Origin: Oscillospiraceae bacterium
Lineage (GTDB): Bacteria; Bacillota; Clostridia; Oscillospirales; WRJC01
NCBI GenBank assembly: GCA_009783265.1
Contig: WRHM01000001.1
Span: 1 to 64,000 of the forward strand
Direction of reading: 5' to 3'
DNA length: 64,000 nt
The position numbers and the translations under genes were made by a program. Positions within the stretch are counted from its first letter, which is position 1; each line of letters starts with the position of its first letter. Positions 21,801 through 30,618 of this stretch are shown here, in pieces. The notes under the pieces were generated by a model. It was not told where the DNA came from, searched no databases, and was given only the letters and a program-made list of their open reading frames with translations.

Positions 21801-24800
21801 ATCCGGATGTAGCCTATACTCACACATGGACTAACTACGCACACGCGGCGAGCATAGAAGTGACGAAAGTAGATAAAATGCGTACCGGCGTATTGTTGAG
21901 TGGCGCGGAATTCGAATTATATAGTGACAACGGGTTAGGAACGGCACCAAATTTGGTGAGCGGTCTTGTAGATACACAGACAACGGGTGCGGACGGCAAA
22001 TTAACATTTACAGGATTGGAATTAAATCAAGATACAGCAACCTTGACGACAAACGCTGAGCCAGCGTTGGAAGAGACGATATATTGGCTCGTGGAAAAAA
22101 CAGCGGCGGACGGTTATATATTAGATACAACGCCGGTCAAAGTTACACTTGCGGGCGGAACGGCGACGGCGATCCGCACTCAAAACGTGCCTGTAACAAT
22201 AGAAAACGACCCGACAAAGCATGATGATATAACTCTGACATTCACAAAATACAGCAATAAAAGCGGCCCATATACGCTTGGCGACACGCCGATTGAGGGC
22301 GTATGGTTCTGGATGAAAGACATGACTGAGGGCAGCGACTATGAACTGTGGGCTAAGAGTGATGCTACAGGTGAAGTTGAATTTACAGATATTCCGTTCG
22401 GAGAATATGAAATAAAGGAAGTCGTCGGAGACGGGAGCAAGGTATCTGCCGCAGTAGAATACCACAAATCATTGGCAGCGTTTGAAGTTGAGTTTGATAA
22501 AGACGGCTATTGTATATCATTCAACGGAATTGATGACCCTGATGAGAGCGATTTTGTTGTAATAAACGAGATATATAATCCTGACTTAGTAATCACGAAA
22601 ACCGAGGCAAACGGCACAACTCCGATTGAGGGCGTTGTATTTGAATTGTGTAAATCAAATGGCGATTCGTTTGATACGCCAATATACGCGACGACAAATA
22701 GCGGCGGCGTGGCGACATTTACGGGGCTATTGGGCGGAGACAGCTATATTGTGAAAGAAGTAGGCACGCCTCTTACAGGATATTATGAGACGGGTGAATA
22801 TACAATAGGACCGGTTAATCAACAGACAAATTACGCTTACACATGGCGCAACTACGCTCATGCCGCGTCGCTCGAAGTGACGAAAGTAGACGAACTGCGT
22901 ACTGGCGTGAAAGTAGAAGGCGCGATATTTGAGTTGCGCCTTGATAATGATGGTGAACCGGGAGGACTTGTAGGTACGAAAACGACAGACTCAAACGGAA
23001 AATTAAAGTTTGAAGGATTAACGCTTAATCAAAATACAGTGTCATTGACAACAGACTCAGAACCTATATTGGCAAAGACGACGTACTGGCTGGTAGAGAC
23101 AGAAGCGGCCAGCGGATATATATTGGATATTACCCCAGTCAAAGTCGAGCTTGATCCGGCAGCCGCAGGAGCAGCAAATCCGAGAACGCATATATACACG
23201 GCAACATTAGAGAATACGCCTGTGACTGTAGATATGTCTTTTACAAAATACACGGACAGAGATCCTGACACACCTATTATGAATGCGACGTTTAGGATAA
23301 CCGACCAGACTATTGGCAGTACTTTTTATCTTGAAGAAGATAGTACAGGGGTAGTGGATTTTACGAACGTGCCGCACGGACGGTATCTTATGGAAGAGAT
23401 TTTGACGCCGGATTATCATTATACTATGACTCCATTTTATCTTACAATAAATGACGAGGGCATACTTACCGAATTTGGGGGACTTGACGACGAAGATGGA
23501 TTATCCGGCCCATTCAGCGTGACGAATGAAATCAAGAAAACCACGCTGACAATCACAAAACAGGACGATGGCGGAACGCCGCTTGAAGATATAGCGTTTG
23601 AACTGTACCGTGTGACATATCCCGGAGAAGTCGAGACCGAAACAAAGATAGGGTCTGCGCAGACAACAGACGAATTCGGAAAAGTAACATTCACGGGTCT
23701 TATGGGCGGCGAGACTTACCGTGTGAAAGAAGTTGAAACACCATTAGACGGATATTATACTACGGGTGTGTATGAATTGACGATAGATCAACCTGATGTG
23801 GCAGATAATTCGGAAGAAGAACGTGAACTTGTGCCTTACACCTACACATGGGTCAACTATCGTCACGCGGCGTCGGTTAAAGTGACAAAGCATGATTCAA
23901 TGCGCGAAGGCGTATTGATTGAAGGCGCGGAGTTCGAGTTGTATGCAAGCGATGAAGAAGGAGATATAACAGGCGCAGTTATTGACACAGAGATTACAGA
24001 TGAATACGGCGAAATAATATTTACAAACCTGCCGATTAATCAAAATACGACATTGCTTACTACAAACACAGAGCCAGTGTTGGAAGAAACGATATATTGG
24101 TTGGTAGAAAAAACGGCGGCTACAGGCTATAATAGAACAGAAGATCCGATTGAGCTTGTATTGAACCCGGCAGACGCAGGAGAAGAAAATCCAAGAACTT
24201 ACACATACGAGTTTAAGGTAGAGAATGAACCTGCTCACCATGAAGATACAGCGTTGAAATTCACTAAGTACAGCAATAAAATCAGCGCATATACACTTGG
24301 AAATACACCGATTGAGGGCGTATGGTTCAAAATGACCGACCAGACTGCCGGCAGCGACTATGAACTGTGGGCTAAGAGTGATGAATACGGCGCAGTCACG
24401 TTCAATAATATTCCGTTCGGATTATATAAAATAGAAGAGGTTGACGGAGATGAGAGCGATACTCCGTCCGCTGTAGAATATCACAAATATTTGTCAGCGT
24501 TTTATGTTGAGTTTGATGAGGACGGAAATTGTATATCTTTCAATGGAAAAGCAAGTCCGACAACTGGCGACTTTGCGATAATAAACGAGATATATAATCC
24601 TGACTTAATCATTACAAAAATTGATGCGGACGGCACAACTCCGATTGAGGGCGTGACTTTTGAACTGTGCGACGACGACGGCGATTCATTTGATACGCCT
24701 GTATATGCGACAACGAATGGAAGCGGAATCGCGACATTTGGGCTATTAGGCGGGGACAGTTATATTGTGAAAGAAGTCACTCCGAATGGTTATTATATCT

Positions 24801-27800
24801 CGGGAGTATATGAAATTGATACTGTTGATCAGGACGAAGATTCCGAATACACATGGGTTAATTACGCTCATGCCGCGTCGCTGGAAGTGACGAAATTCGA
24901 CGCGGAATATGATACTGAACCTGTAAACGGCGCGACGTTTGCGTTATATCGTGACGATGGGTCAGAACTGGCGCCGGATTTAGTCGGCGGTCTTATAGGC
25001 GCGCAAACAACAGATGCGTCGGGAAAAATAACGTTTAATAATCTGCCTCTTAATCAAAATACAGGAACACTGACAACGGACGATGAACCAATATTGGAAG
25101 AAACGATATATTGGTTGGTGGAAACAGGTAAAGCGTCCGGTTATGAATTAAATGACAATCCAATCAAAGTCACACTTGACCCAACAGACGCAGGAGAGGC
25201 GAATCCGAGAACTTTCAAATATACGGCGAAAGTGACTAATGAACCGGAACATGTAACAATCACGTACGCGCCGCTGACGTTCGGCAGTGACTGGGTAGGG
25301 CAAACCCCTGATAATCAGGGTGGTAGCGTTGATATTGAAAGCGAGATAATTACAGCTATGGTAGAAGAAGCCGAAGGCTCGACTGCGACAGAAAAACCGG
25401 GCTACACATTCGTCGGGTGGTTCGAGTTGGGCGATGATTATGAAAATGATATGCCAATAGCAACCGAGCTTGAATTCACCCCGGCAAGAGTGAGCGGGCT
25501 TAACGTAGCGGGCAGCTATGTGGCGGTGTTCAAAGAAGACACTGATGTGACTATCACTTATGCCCCTCTGACATTCGACAGCGATTGGACTGCACAGTCC
25601 CCTGATAATCAGGGCGGTACAGTAAGCCCGAGCGGAGCGCATGATTACGCGCCATACACGGGAGAACCGGAATCGACGGCAACTGCGAATGTGGGATATA
25701 TATTCATGGGGTGGTTTTATCTGGGCGACGACTATGATACAGACGAACCGATAACGACTGCGGCGAAACTCGAGCCTGAAAGAGTGGGCGGGCTTAACGT
25801 AGCGGGCAGTTATGTGGCGGTGTTCATAGAAGACACTGATGTGACTATCACTTATGCCCCTCTGACATTCGGCAACGACTGGAGCGAACAAAAACCTGAC
25901 GATCAGGGCGGCGACGTGAGCGTATACTCGGAATCAGTTGCGCCGTACACGGGAGAGCCGGAATCGACGGCGAGCGTGAATTTGGGCTATACATTCATGG
26001 GGTGGTTTGCGTTGGGCGACGACTACGATACAGATGACCCGATAACGACTGCGGCGAAACTCGAACCTGAAAGAGTGGGCGGGCTTAACGTGGCGGGCAG
26101 TTATGTGGCTGTTTTCATAGAAGACCCTGATGTGACAATCACGTACGCGCCGCTGACATTCGACAGTGGCTGGGAACCGCAAGACGATGAATTTGGCGGC
26201 GAAGTTAGCGACGCTTCAGAAAGTATCGCGCCTGCAACGGGTACAGCGTCAGGCTCGACTGCAACAGAAAAGCCGGGCTACACATTCGTCGGGTGGTTCG
26301 AGTTGGGCGATGATTATGATATAGATACGCCGATTACAACTGCGGCGAAACTCGAACCTGAAAGAGTGGGCGGGCTTAACGTAGCGGGAAGTTATGTGGC
26401 GGTATTCAAAGAGGACCCTGATGTGACTATCACATACGGCACTAAAACGTTCGGCAGCGGCTGGACTACGCAAGCTGACAGCCTCGGTGGGTCAGTAGAC
26501 CCGAGCGGAGCGCAGAATTATGCGCCGTTCACGGGCGAGCCGGAATCGACGGCAACTTCGAACTCAGGTTACACATTCGTGGGCTGGTTCGAATCTACAG
26601 CAGACTTTACGACTGACACGCCGATAACGACTGCGGCGAAATTCGAACCGGAGCGTGACGGCGACGGCTTGAACGTGGCGGGCAGTTATATAGCGGTATT
26701 CAAAGAAAACTCAAACGTAACAATCACTTACGCGCCGCTGACATTCGGCAATAACTGGACCGCGCAGTCTCCCGATAATCGTGGCGGGACGGTGAGCGGC
26801 GGCAGTGAGACATTGGCTCCTGCAACAGATACAGCGTCAGGCTCGACAGCGAACGCGAATGCGGGATATAGTTTTGTAGGTTGGTTTAATTTGGGCGACG
26901 ATTATGAGACTACTACCCCAATAGAAACAAATCTTGAATTCACGCCTGAAAGAGTAGGCGGTTTGAATGTGTCAGGAGATTATGTAGCGGTATTCAAAGA
27001 AAACTCAAACGTAACAATCACTTATTCGCCGCTGACATTCGGCAGCGACTGGAGCGAACAAACTCCGGATAATCAAGGCGGCGAAGTGAGTATAACAACA
27101 GAAGATGTCACTCCTGCGACAGGCGAGCCGAGTTCGACATCGAGTGCGAATGCAGGTTATACATTCGTGGGGTGGTTTAATCTCGGAGATGAATATGATA
27201 CAGATGACCCGATCACGACTGCGTTGAAACTGGAGCCGGAAAAAGTGGGCGGCTTGAACGCAGCAGGCAATTATGTAGCGGTGTTCCAAGAAGACCCTGA
27301 TATGACAATCACTTATGCCCCTCTGACATTCGGGAGCGACTGGAGTTCACAGTCTCCTGACAATCTCGGCGGGACGGTAAGTCCGAGCGGAGCGAATGAT
27401 TATGCGCCGTACACGGGCGAACCGGAATCGACAGCGAGCGCAAACTCAGGCTACACATTCATCGGCTGGTTTAATCTCGACGATGATTATGAAAATGATA
27501 CGCCTCTTACTACGGACGAAGAATTTATACCGGAGCGTGACAGTTACGGTTTGAATATAGCGGGCAGTTATGTAGCGGTGTTCAAAGAAGACGCTGATGT
27601 GACTATCACTTATGCCCCTCTGACATTCGGGAATGACTGGAGTACTCAGTCTCCTGATAATAAAGGTGGGACAGTGAGTAATACCAACGAGATATTGGCG
27701 CCTGCAACAGGTATGGCATTGGGAAGCACGGCGACAGCAAATGCAGGATATAGTTTCGTGGGTTGGTTCGAATTCAGAGAAGACGGTAACTATGAAGAAG

Positions 27801-30097
27801 CCTCGCCTTTAGAAACAAATCTTATGCTCATACCGGAAAGAGACAGCGACGGCTTGAACGTGGCGAATGATTATGTGGCTGTGTTCATAGAGAACGCAGA
27901 CGTGACTATCACTTATGCGCCGCTGACATTTGGCAGTGACTGGGAGCCGCAAACGCCAAACAATCAGGGCGGCGAAGTGAGTGTATATTCGGAATCAGTT
28001 GCGCCTTTTACCGGAAATCCAAGTTCGACGGCAAGCGTGAACTTGGGATACACATTCATGGGTTGGTTTGAGTTGGGCGATGATTATGAAACTGACACGC
28101 CAATAGAAACAGAACTTGAATTCACTCCGGAAAGAGACATCTATGGCTTGAATGCGGCGAATGATTATGTAGCGGTGTTCAAAGAAAACGCTAAAGTGAC
28201 GATTTCATACGCGCCGCTGACATTCGATAATGAATGGGCCGCTCAGGAACCTGATAAAGGCGGCGAGTTGAGCAAAACGACAGAAAGTATCGCCCCTGCG
28301 ACAGGTACAGCGTCAGGCAGCACGGTTTCAGTGAACGACGGATATATTTTTGTAGGTTGGTTTAATTTGGGCGACAACTATGAAAAAGATACGCCGATAA
28401 GCACTAACGCGAAATTTGTGCCATCTAAAAACAGCGATGATTTGAATGTTTCAGGTAGTTATATAGCTGTATTTATAGAAAGCACTAACGTGACTATCAC
28501 ATACGCTCCGCTGACATTCGACAGCAACTGGGAGCCGCAGTATCCTGATGAACAAGGCGGAACCGTAGAACGCGATATAGAAAATATGCCTCCGGCAACC
28601 GGCACAGCATTGGGCAGCACGTCAGCGGCAAATGCAGGATATAGTTTTGTAGGTTGGTTTAATGCAGGCGACGATTATGAAAATGATACGCCGGTAAGCA
28701 CAGACGAAGAATTTATTCCTGAAAAAATAGACGGACTAAACGTAGCGGAAAACTATATAGCTGTGTTTATAGAAAACGCAGACGTGACTATCACTTATGC
28801 GCCGCTGACATTCGGAAATGACTGGAGTGTGCAGACGCCTGATGATAAAGGCGGCGAAGTAAGTGTGCTTTCAGAATTGGTCGCGCCGTTTACAGGCGAC
28901 CCGGCTTCTGCCGCGACTGTAAAGAATGGGTATTATTTTATAGGCTGGTTTAATTTAGGCGATGATTATGAAAACGACGCGCCGCTTAGCACGGACGAAG
29001 AATTTATACCTAAGCGGGACATCGAAGGGCTAAACGTAGCGGGAAGTTATGTAGCGGTGTTTATAGAAAACCTTGATGTGACTATCACTTATACGGCGAT
29101 AACTCTCGAAATCGGCTGGACAGAGCATTCGGGAGAAGACGGCGGTATCGTATCAACCGGAGTTGAGACTTTGCCCCCGGTTACCGGAAATGCGTTAGGC
29201 AGCATGGCAACAGAAAATTCAGGATATAGCTTTGTAGGCTGGTTTAATTTGGGCGACGACTATAAAAACGACGCGCCGCTTAGCACAGATGAAGAATTTA
29301 TACCTAAACGTGACAGCGACGGGTTGAACGTAGCGGGAAGTTATGTAGCGGTATTTATTAAAATTCCCGAAGAAAATCCCGGCGGGATTGAGCCGCCGGT
29401 TATCCCGACAAGAAGACCGCCGATAGTGATAATAACAACTGAATCTATAGAAGAATCCGAAGAATCTACAGAACCAACTGAAACAACAGAGCCGACAATA
29501 TCGGAAACCGAACCGTCAATAGAGCCGGAAGAAACTACTGAAGCAGCGACAGAACCATCAGCGTTGCTGACAGAACCGTCGATAACTTCTGAAGAACTCA
29601 CAGGAACAACAGATCTGTCAACACCGCCGACAGAACCGGCTTTAGATATACCGGAATCTACCGGAACAGCAGAGCCGACAGTTTCAGGTCCGGATGATAT
29701 TGTGGTGCTCCCCCCAGAAATAGAATTATTTGAATATAATAATTTTGAAGAATTGAGGAATAATTCTACACTGCTGTCTAACGGCTGGCTTGCGGTGGAT
29801 CTGGGCGAAGACTGGTGGCAGATATTTGATGAAAACGGGGTTGTGCTGGGCGTAATAAAATTACAGGACTATGAAAATATACAAGACTATGATATAGAAT
29901 TTATCAAATCAAAACTGACTCCAATTTCAAATGTAATGACAGCGGCTGAATACGCGGAATTAAATAAAAATAATACTACTGAAAATCCGAGAGATAATCC
30001 TCATACCGCCGATAATATAATTTTTGTATTATTTGCTTTGACGGCGATATGCGCCGCCGCCGCTATAATTATAAAAAAGAAGCTCTGGATAAGATAA
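15803..30097 (+). CDS. Giant cell-surface adhesin (collagen-binding-like, Cna-B/SpaA and InlB B-repeats)
   Basis: The 4764-residue secreted protein starts with a Sec signal peptide (MNKIRKKILIFIIVINMIAG, about 1-38) and a Thr/Glu/Pro spacer (41-105). Five Cna-A/collagen-binding-like beta domains follow (about 305, 452, 598, 755, 890 to 1030). Next come 19 Cna-B/SpaA prealbumin-like domains in the order A-B-C repeated six times plus a final A (1034-3145); conserved Lys and Glu suggest intramolecular isopeptide bonds. Then 14 divergent InlB B-repeats of about 98 residues (3150-4520), a second Thr/Glu/Pro spacer (4535-4632), a short domain, and an anchor with NPHTAD at 4732, a hydrophobic helix and a KKKLWIR tail. 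A role as a stalk-like adhesin is inferred. An excellent GGAGG precedes the ATG, and a terminator follows. It is the only gene of its unit. Confidence 0.93.
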   Translation: MTKMNKIRKKILIFIIVINMIAGILPGGIIAPLISHAEPELPGEITEQTPEETTESEPEETTDYTPYTPEETTESKTEETTEPEPETTTEAEPEETTEPEEAPEPPKELKPIDELREEVRAISQLMRGAFSLEGDFQDVVTQILSKSVSGTGLYLDDERLDSGAVVSLYDEITLRYDFEIETDEILALAENLYVPFLIPIPENIALGDDTAFPFIIKVNLDGVIYVIGIAEITGGEAYITFKGDYADGVEELNFWEQELDEFIFIEYAYFELPCGISDTEDETVEIVLLPEGDDPLIIYILENQKSKHEIEKECKVYDKDSLIFTWEITYTPGAITDESDYPLTVMDTFDNSKHVFVPGSLVIERGDEKLTGSVSHIPGKTVVSYELEEYNPAPITITYQTRLADDELGYHVVNTTGYTNIYGAPDSLITNSVTLVDDNDVTLLEPVSAEIIVEGKDKVWSYKRGTQSGRIINWTVTIHTLGRDLDNLVITDDLPTGLTLTGGVTVTNLDTGTAADAIITPTTTSFGVTINEPYAEKGYTLSYSTTIDDNYFDTSYGGSFTNTAEVDFDWNHYDYNGETGTTEETKRPAAYSIGDFNVVGKSGSYNRATHEITWSVTVNPYNVDVISGTITDDLSTRGQTYVDGSFNSGNPLITLDDVSFDNKILTIDVGNIGTASYSYTFKTTVDDPAIFAGNDSYDIYNALVGRYYYNSVTFVGDIQLRVPDPTDEDPEPDPSDYVYHVTTSATGSAWVTSRMIDKSGVGFNYNTGRATWQLIINKNNMAMTNAVLTDIVPVGQTFVPGSVSITGMVVDEDYTVNYNGETIVEDDTLIIIIPEVTAQTTITYQTEINPNLSADFKNQLLVDIENSATLVHDVHPGLTESATITVENNIVDKAGSFNAEDRAISYEVNLNLNAMTFAGATITDIIPPGLQLDISSVTLWNANVDSNGNFTKTDEKFYYDDPAFSYTLNSFTLKFPDGNGRYILAYDCYITNVSLRPYKNDIRLNDTGGVDGPPAESEDEIDIGSSGTGVSSKRVKLNIVKVDNLRTGVTLPGVKFELYQKIGTSESAPEVKIMEGETDANGEISFYPLKNGNKYILREVDGVDGYDDLTSINVVKNIVDGVTVDPKVLGKNELVLTITQDGGNTEFLEVANEPQLGYIKFTKLTDRAEKGVFEPVGEDEACFRITDQTPGSDYTDETYTDEDGIVFFANLPPFGIYKVEEIITPPYHTPAAPFYVEIDVYGDSYIDDPEHSGEKIEAFGFNDDSVVENVYFRPDLIITKTKANGTTPIEDVTFELCDAEGDSFAPPVTATTDSLGKAIFYDLYGGDSYVIKEVGTPLTGYYETGKYNTGVVNQAEDYTLLWRNYEHAASLEVTKVDEMRTGVLLSGAEFELYRDNGSGTAPAGTAIATETTAANGKLTFTNLSLNQNTTALTINAEPTLLSTDYWLVETVAPTGYILDPTPKKVTLNPATGGATPRTYTYTATVTNEPIEHGLIDLIFTKYSNKSSPYTLGSPLGATLDGVSFTMTDQTTGSDLVRTATSDAGGVVTFTDIPFGTYRIHEVAPVLYHKPLVDFYVTFDDAGNCTSFNGKSNPEPGDFVIVNEIFNPSLIITKTEANGTTAISGVVFELCDSAGNSFGTPIYATTNGSGQATFTGLLGGDTYVVKEVDTPLTGYYETGEYTIGPINQSGNYTYTWKNYEHAASIEVTKVDKMRTGVKVEGATFELYDNALCTGDPVGSATTNGSGIATFANLPLTQTTPLTINTEPVLESTDYWLVEVDEADGYILNSTSSKVTLNTRTEVNRVTIENEPVTADLDFTKYTDRDSGATLAGAVFSITDQTTGSDFTQTALVTGTDGLVSFTDIPFGRYLVEEITTPDYHTTVTRFYIEIDTAGKIVRFDDLYDDGDELDGDFEVTNLIKRTTLTITKRNDLGTAMNGVEFQLYRVVEEAEIPIGSALLTNSSGIVQFTGLMGGEKYRVKEVGTPLTGYYTTGVYELTTVNPDVAYTHTWTNYAHAASIEVTKVDKMRTGVLLSGAEFELYSDNGLGTAPNLVSGLVDTQTTGADGKLTFTGLELNQDTATLTTNAEPALEETIYWLVEKTAADGYILDTTPVKVTLAGGTATAIRTQNVPVTIENDPTKHDDITLTFTKYSNKSGPYTLGDTPIEGVWFWMKDMTEGSDYELWAKSDATGEVEFTDIPFGEYEIKEVVGDGSKVSAAVEYHKSLAAFEVEFDKDGYCISFNGIDDPDESDFVVINEIYNPDLVITKTEANGTTPIEGVVFELCKSNGDSFDTPIYATTNSGGVATFTGLLGGDSYIVKEVGTPLTGYYETGEYTIGPVNQQTNYAYTWRNYAHAASLEVTKVDELRTGVKVEGAIFELRLDNDGEPGGLVGTKTTDSNGKLKFEGLTLNQNTVSLTTDSEPILAKTTYWLVETEAASGYILDITPVKVELDPAAAGAANPRTHIYTATLENTPVTVDMSFTKYTDRDPDTPIMNATFRITDQTIGSTFYLEEDSTGVVDFTNVPHGRYLMEEILTPDYHYTMTPFYLTINDEGILTEFGGLDDEDGLSGPFSVTNEIKKTTLTITKQDDGGTPLEDIAFELYRVTYPGEVETETKIGSAQTTDEFGKVTFTGLMGGETYRVKEVETPLDGYYTTGVYELTIDQPDVADNSEEERELVPYTYTWVNYRHAASVKVTKHDSMREGVLIEGAEFELYASDEEGDITGAVIDTEITDEYGEIIFTNLPINQNTTLLTTNTEPVLEETIYWLVEKTAATGYNRTEDPIELVLNPADAGEENPRTYTYEFKVENEPAHHEDTALKFTKYSNKISAYTLGNTPIEGVWFKMTDQTAGSDYELWAKSDEYGAVTFNNIPFGLYKIEEVDGDESDTPSAVEYHKYLSAFYVEFDEDGNCISFNGKASPTTGDFAIINEIYNPDLIITKIDADGTTPIEGVTFELCDDDGDSFDTPVYATTNGSGIATFGLLGGDSYIVKEVTPNGYYISGVYEIDTVDQDEDSEYTWVNYAHAASLEVTKFDAEYDTEPVNGATFALYRDDGSELAPDLVGGLIGAQTTDASGKITFNNLPLNQNTGTLTTDDEPILEETIYWLVETGKASGYELNDNPIKVTLDPTDAGEANPRTFKYTAKVTNEPEHVTITYAPLTFGSDWVGQTPDNQGGSVDIESEIITAMVEEAEGSTATEKPGYTFVGWFELGDDYENDMPIATELEFTPARVSGLNVAGSYVAVFKEDTDVTITYAPLTFDSDWTAQSPDNQGGTVSPSGAHDYAPYTGEPESTATANVGYIFMGWFYLGDDYDTDEPITTAAKLEPERVGGLNVAGSYVAVFIEDTDVTITYAPLTFGNDWSEQKPDDQGGDVSVYSESVAPYTGEPESTASVNLGYTFMGWFALGDDYDTDDPITTAAKLEPERVGGLNVAGSYVAVFIEDPDVTITYAPLTFDSGWEPQDDEFGGEVSDASESIAPATGTASGSTATEKPGYTFVGWFELGDDYDIDTPITTAAKLEPERVGGLNVAGSYVAVFKEDPDVTITYGTKTFGSGWTTQADSLGGSVDPSGAQNYAPFTGEPESTATSNSGYTFVGWFESTADFTTDTPITTAAKFEPERDGDGLNVAGSYIAVFKENSNVTITYAPLTFGNNWTAQSPDNRGGTVSGGSETLAPATDTASGSTANANAGYSFVGWFNLGDDYETTTPIETNLEFTPERVGGLNVSGDYVAVFKENSNVTITYSPLTFGSDWSEQTPDNQGGEVSITTEDVTPATGEPSSTSSANAGYTFVGWFNLGDEYDTDDPITTALKLEPEKVGGLNAAGNYVAVFQEDPDMTITYAPLTFGSDWSSQSPDNLGGTVSPSGANDYAPYTGEPESTASANSGYTFIGWFNLDDDYENDTPLTTDEEFIPERDSYGLNIAGSYVAVFKEDADVTITYAPLTFGNDWSTQSPDNKGGTVSNTNEILAPATGMALGSTATANAGYSFVGWFEFREDGNYEEASPLETNLMLIPERDSDGLNVANDYVAVFIENADVTITYAPLTFGSDWEPQTPNNQGGEVSVYSESVAPFTGNPSSTASVNLGYTFMGWFELGDDYETDTPIETELEFTPERDIYGLNAANDYVAVFKENAKVTISYAPLTFDNEWAAQEPDKGGELSKTTESIAPATGTASGSTVSVNDGYIFVGWFNLGDNYEKDTPISTNAKFVPSKNSDDLNVSGSYIAVFIESTNVTITYAPLTFDSNWEPQYPDEQGGTVERDIENMPPATGTALGSTSAANAGYSFVGWFNAGDDYENDTPVSTDEEFIPEKIDGLNVAENYIAVFIENADVTITYAPLTFGNDWSVQTPDDKGGEVSVLSELVAPFTGDPASAATVKNGYYFIGWFNLGDDYENDAPLSTDEEFIPKRDIEGLNVAGSYVAVFIENLDVTITYTAITLEIGWTEHSGEDGGIVSTGVETLPPVTGNALGSMATENSGYSFVGWFNLGDDYKNDAPLSTDEEFIPKRDSDGLNVAGSYVAVFIKIPEENPGGIEPPVIPTRRPPIVIITTESIEESEESTEPTETTEPTISETEPSIEPEETTEAATEPSALLTEPSITSEELTGTTDLSTPPTEPALDIPESTGTAEPTVSGPDDIVVLPPEIELFEYNNFEELRNNSTLLSNGWLAVDLGEDWWQIFDENGVVLGVIKLQDYENIQDYDIEFIKSKLTPISNVMTAAEYAELNKNNTTENPRDNPHTADNIIFVLFALTAICAAAAIIIKKKLWIR
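18904..25245 (+). repeat. Higher-order DNA repeat coding for 19 Cna-B/SpaA domains
   Basis: Three domain types recur in the order A (EVTKVDEMRTG), B (FTKYSNK or FTKYTDR) and C (IITKTEANGTTPIEG). A domains begin near 18907, 19912, 20911, 21855, 22871, 23875 and 24880, a period of about 1.0 kb. B alternates between a TKYTDR form (units 1, 3, 5) and a TKYSNK form (2, 4, 6), and C units 3 and 5 differ from 1, 2, 4 and 6, so a larger two-unit period of about 2 kb is visible in the middle. Confidence 0.88.
25253..29365 (+). repeat. 14 tandem divergent InlB B-repeats
   Basis: Each unit of about 294 bp starts VTITYAPLTF, has GGxVS in the middle, then GYTFVGWF and ends GLNVAGSYVAVF. Fourteen VTITY/VTISY/MTITY starts can be counted. 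Units 2, 5 and 8 share a PSGAxxYAPxTGEP variant, which suggests copying in blocks of three. The repeats produce long antisense ORFs in the track. Confidence 0.88.
29996..30013 (+). other. Sortase-type sorting motif NPHTAD in adhesin C-terminus
   Basis: The codons for NPHTAD precede a hydrophobic helix (about 20 residues) and a positive tail, the standard layout of a cell-wall sorting signal. The motif differs from LPxTG and from the NPxTGD form common in Clostridia by Ala in place of Gly. Confidence 0.6.
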
Positions 30098-30120
30098 AAT
30101 AACAAGATATAGTAAATCAA

Positions 30121-30152
30121 AAAGACCGGATTTAAAATCCGGTCTTTTTGCG
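30121..30152. terminator. Bidirectional terminator between adhesin and rplL
   Basis: AAAGACCGGATTT-A-AAATCCGGTCTTTTTG: a 13-bp stem with T runs on both strands. It serves the adhesin gene and the convergent rplJ-rplL unit. Confidence 0.9.
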
Positions 30153-30168
30153 TTTTTATATTTTATAT

Positions 30169-30558
30169 TTATTTTAATTCGATCGTCGCTCCTGCGGCTT
30201 CAAGTTTTGCTTTAATATCATTTGCTTCGTCTTTTGACGCGCTTTCTTTAATAGCTTTCGGCGCACTTTCAACAAGTTCTTTCGCTTCTTTTAATCCTAA
30301 GCCGGTAAATTCGCGTACAACTTTGATAATACCGAGTTTTTTGTCGGCTTCAACCGGTTGAAGAACAACGTCAAATTCCGTTTTTTCTTCAGCTGCGGGA
30401 GCGTCAGCCGCGCCTGCGGCGGGAGCTGCCGCCATTGCTACGGGAGCAGCGGCGGATACGCCGAATTCTTCTTCGAGAGCTTTAACTAAATCTGCAAGCT
30501 CAAGAACTGTGAGAGTTTTTATTTCTTCTATTAATTTTAATGTTTTTTCAGATGCCAT
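30169..30558 (-). CDS. rplL: 50S ribosomal protein L7/L12
   Basis: The 129-residue acidic protein has the N-terminal dimerisation helices ([20 protein letters not shown]), an Ala-rich hinge and the C-terminal domain [24 protein letters not shown], which recruits translation factors to the stalk. The ATG follows TTGGAGG. It is the second gene of the rplJ-rplL unit. A terminator follows directly, so rpoB, its usual downstream neighbour, is not here. Confidence 0.98.
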   Translation of the reverse strand: MASEKTLKLIEEIKTLTVLELADLVKALEEEFGVSAAAPVAMAAAPAAGAADAPAAEEKTEFDVVLQPVEADKKLGIIKVVREFTGLGLKEAKELVESAPKAIKESASKDEANDIKAKLEAAGATIELK

Positions 30559-30618
30559 TTTAATTTTCCTCCAAGTTATAATTAATTTTATAAATTTTTA
30601 GTTTTTGTTTAGTTTTGC

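Noticed and set aside
25148-25891. 247-residue minus-strand ORF and similar antisense ORFs across 16.6-29.6 kb
   Set aside because: They lie opposite the adhesin gene, repeat with its domain period, and have no ribosome binding sites. They are shadows of repetitive codons.
25253-29365. Regular spacing suggestive of a CRISPR or tandem satellite
   Set aside because: The 294-bp period is a coding domain repeat in one open frame, with no short conserved repeats or spacers.
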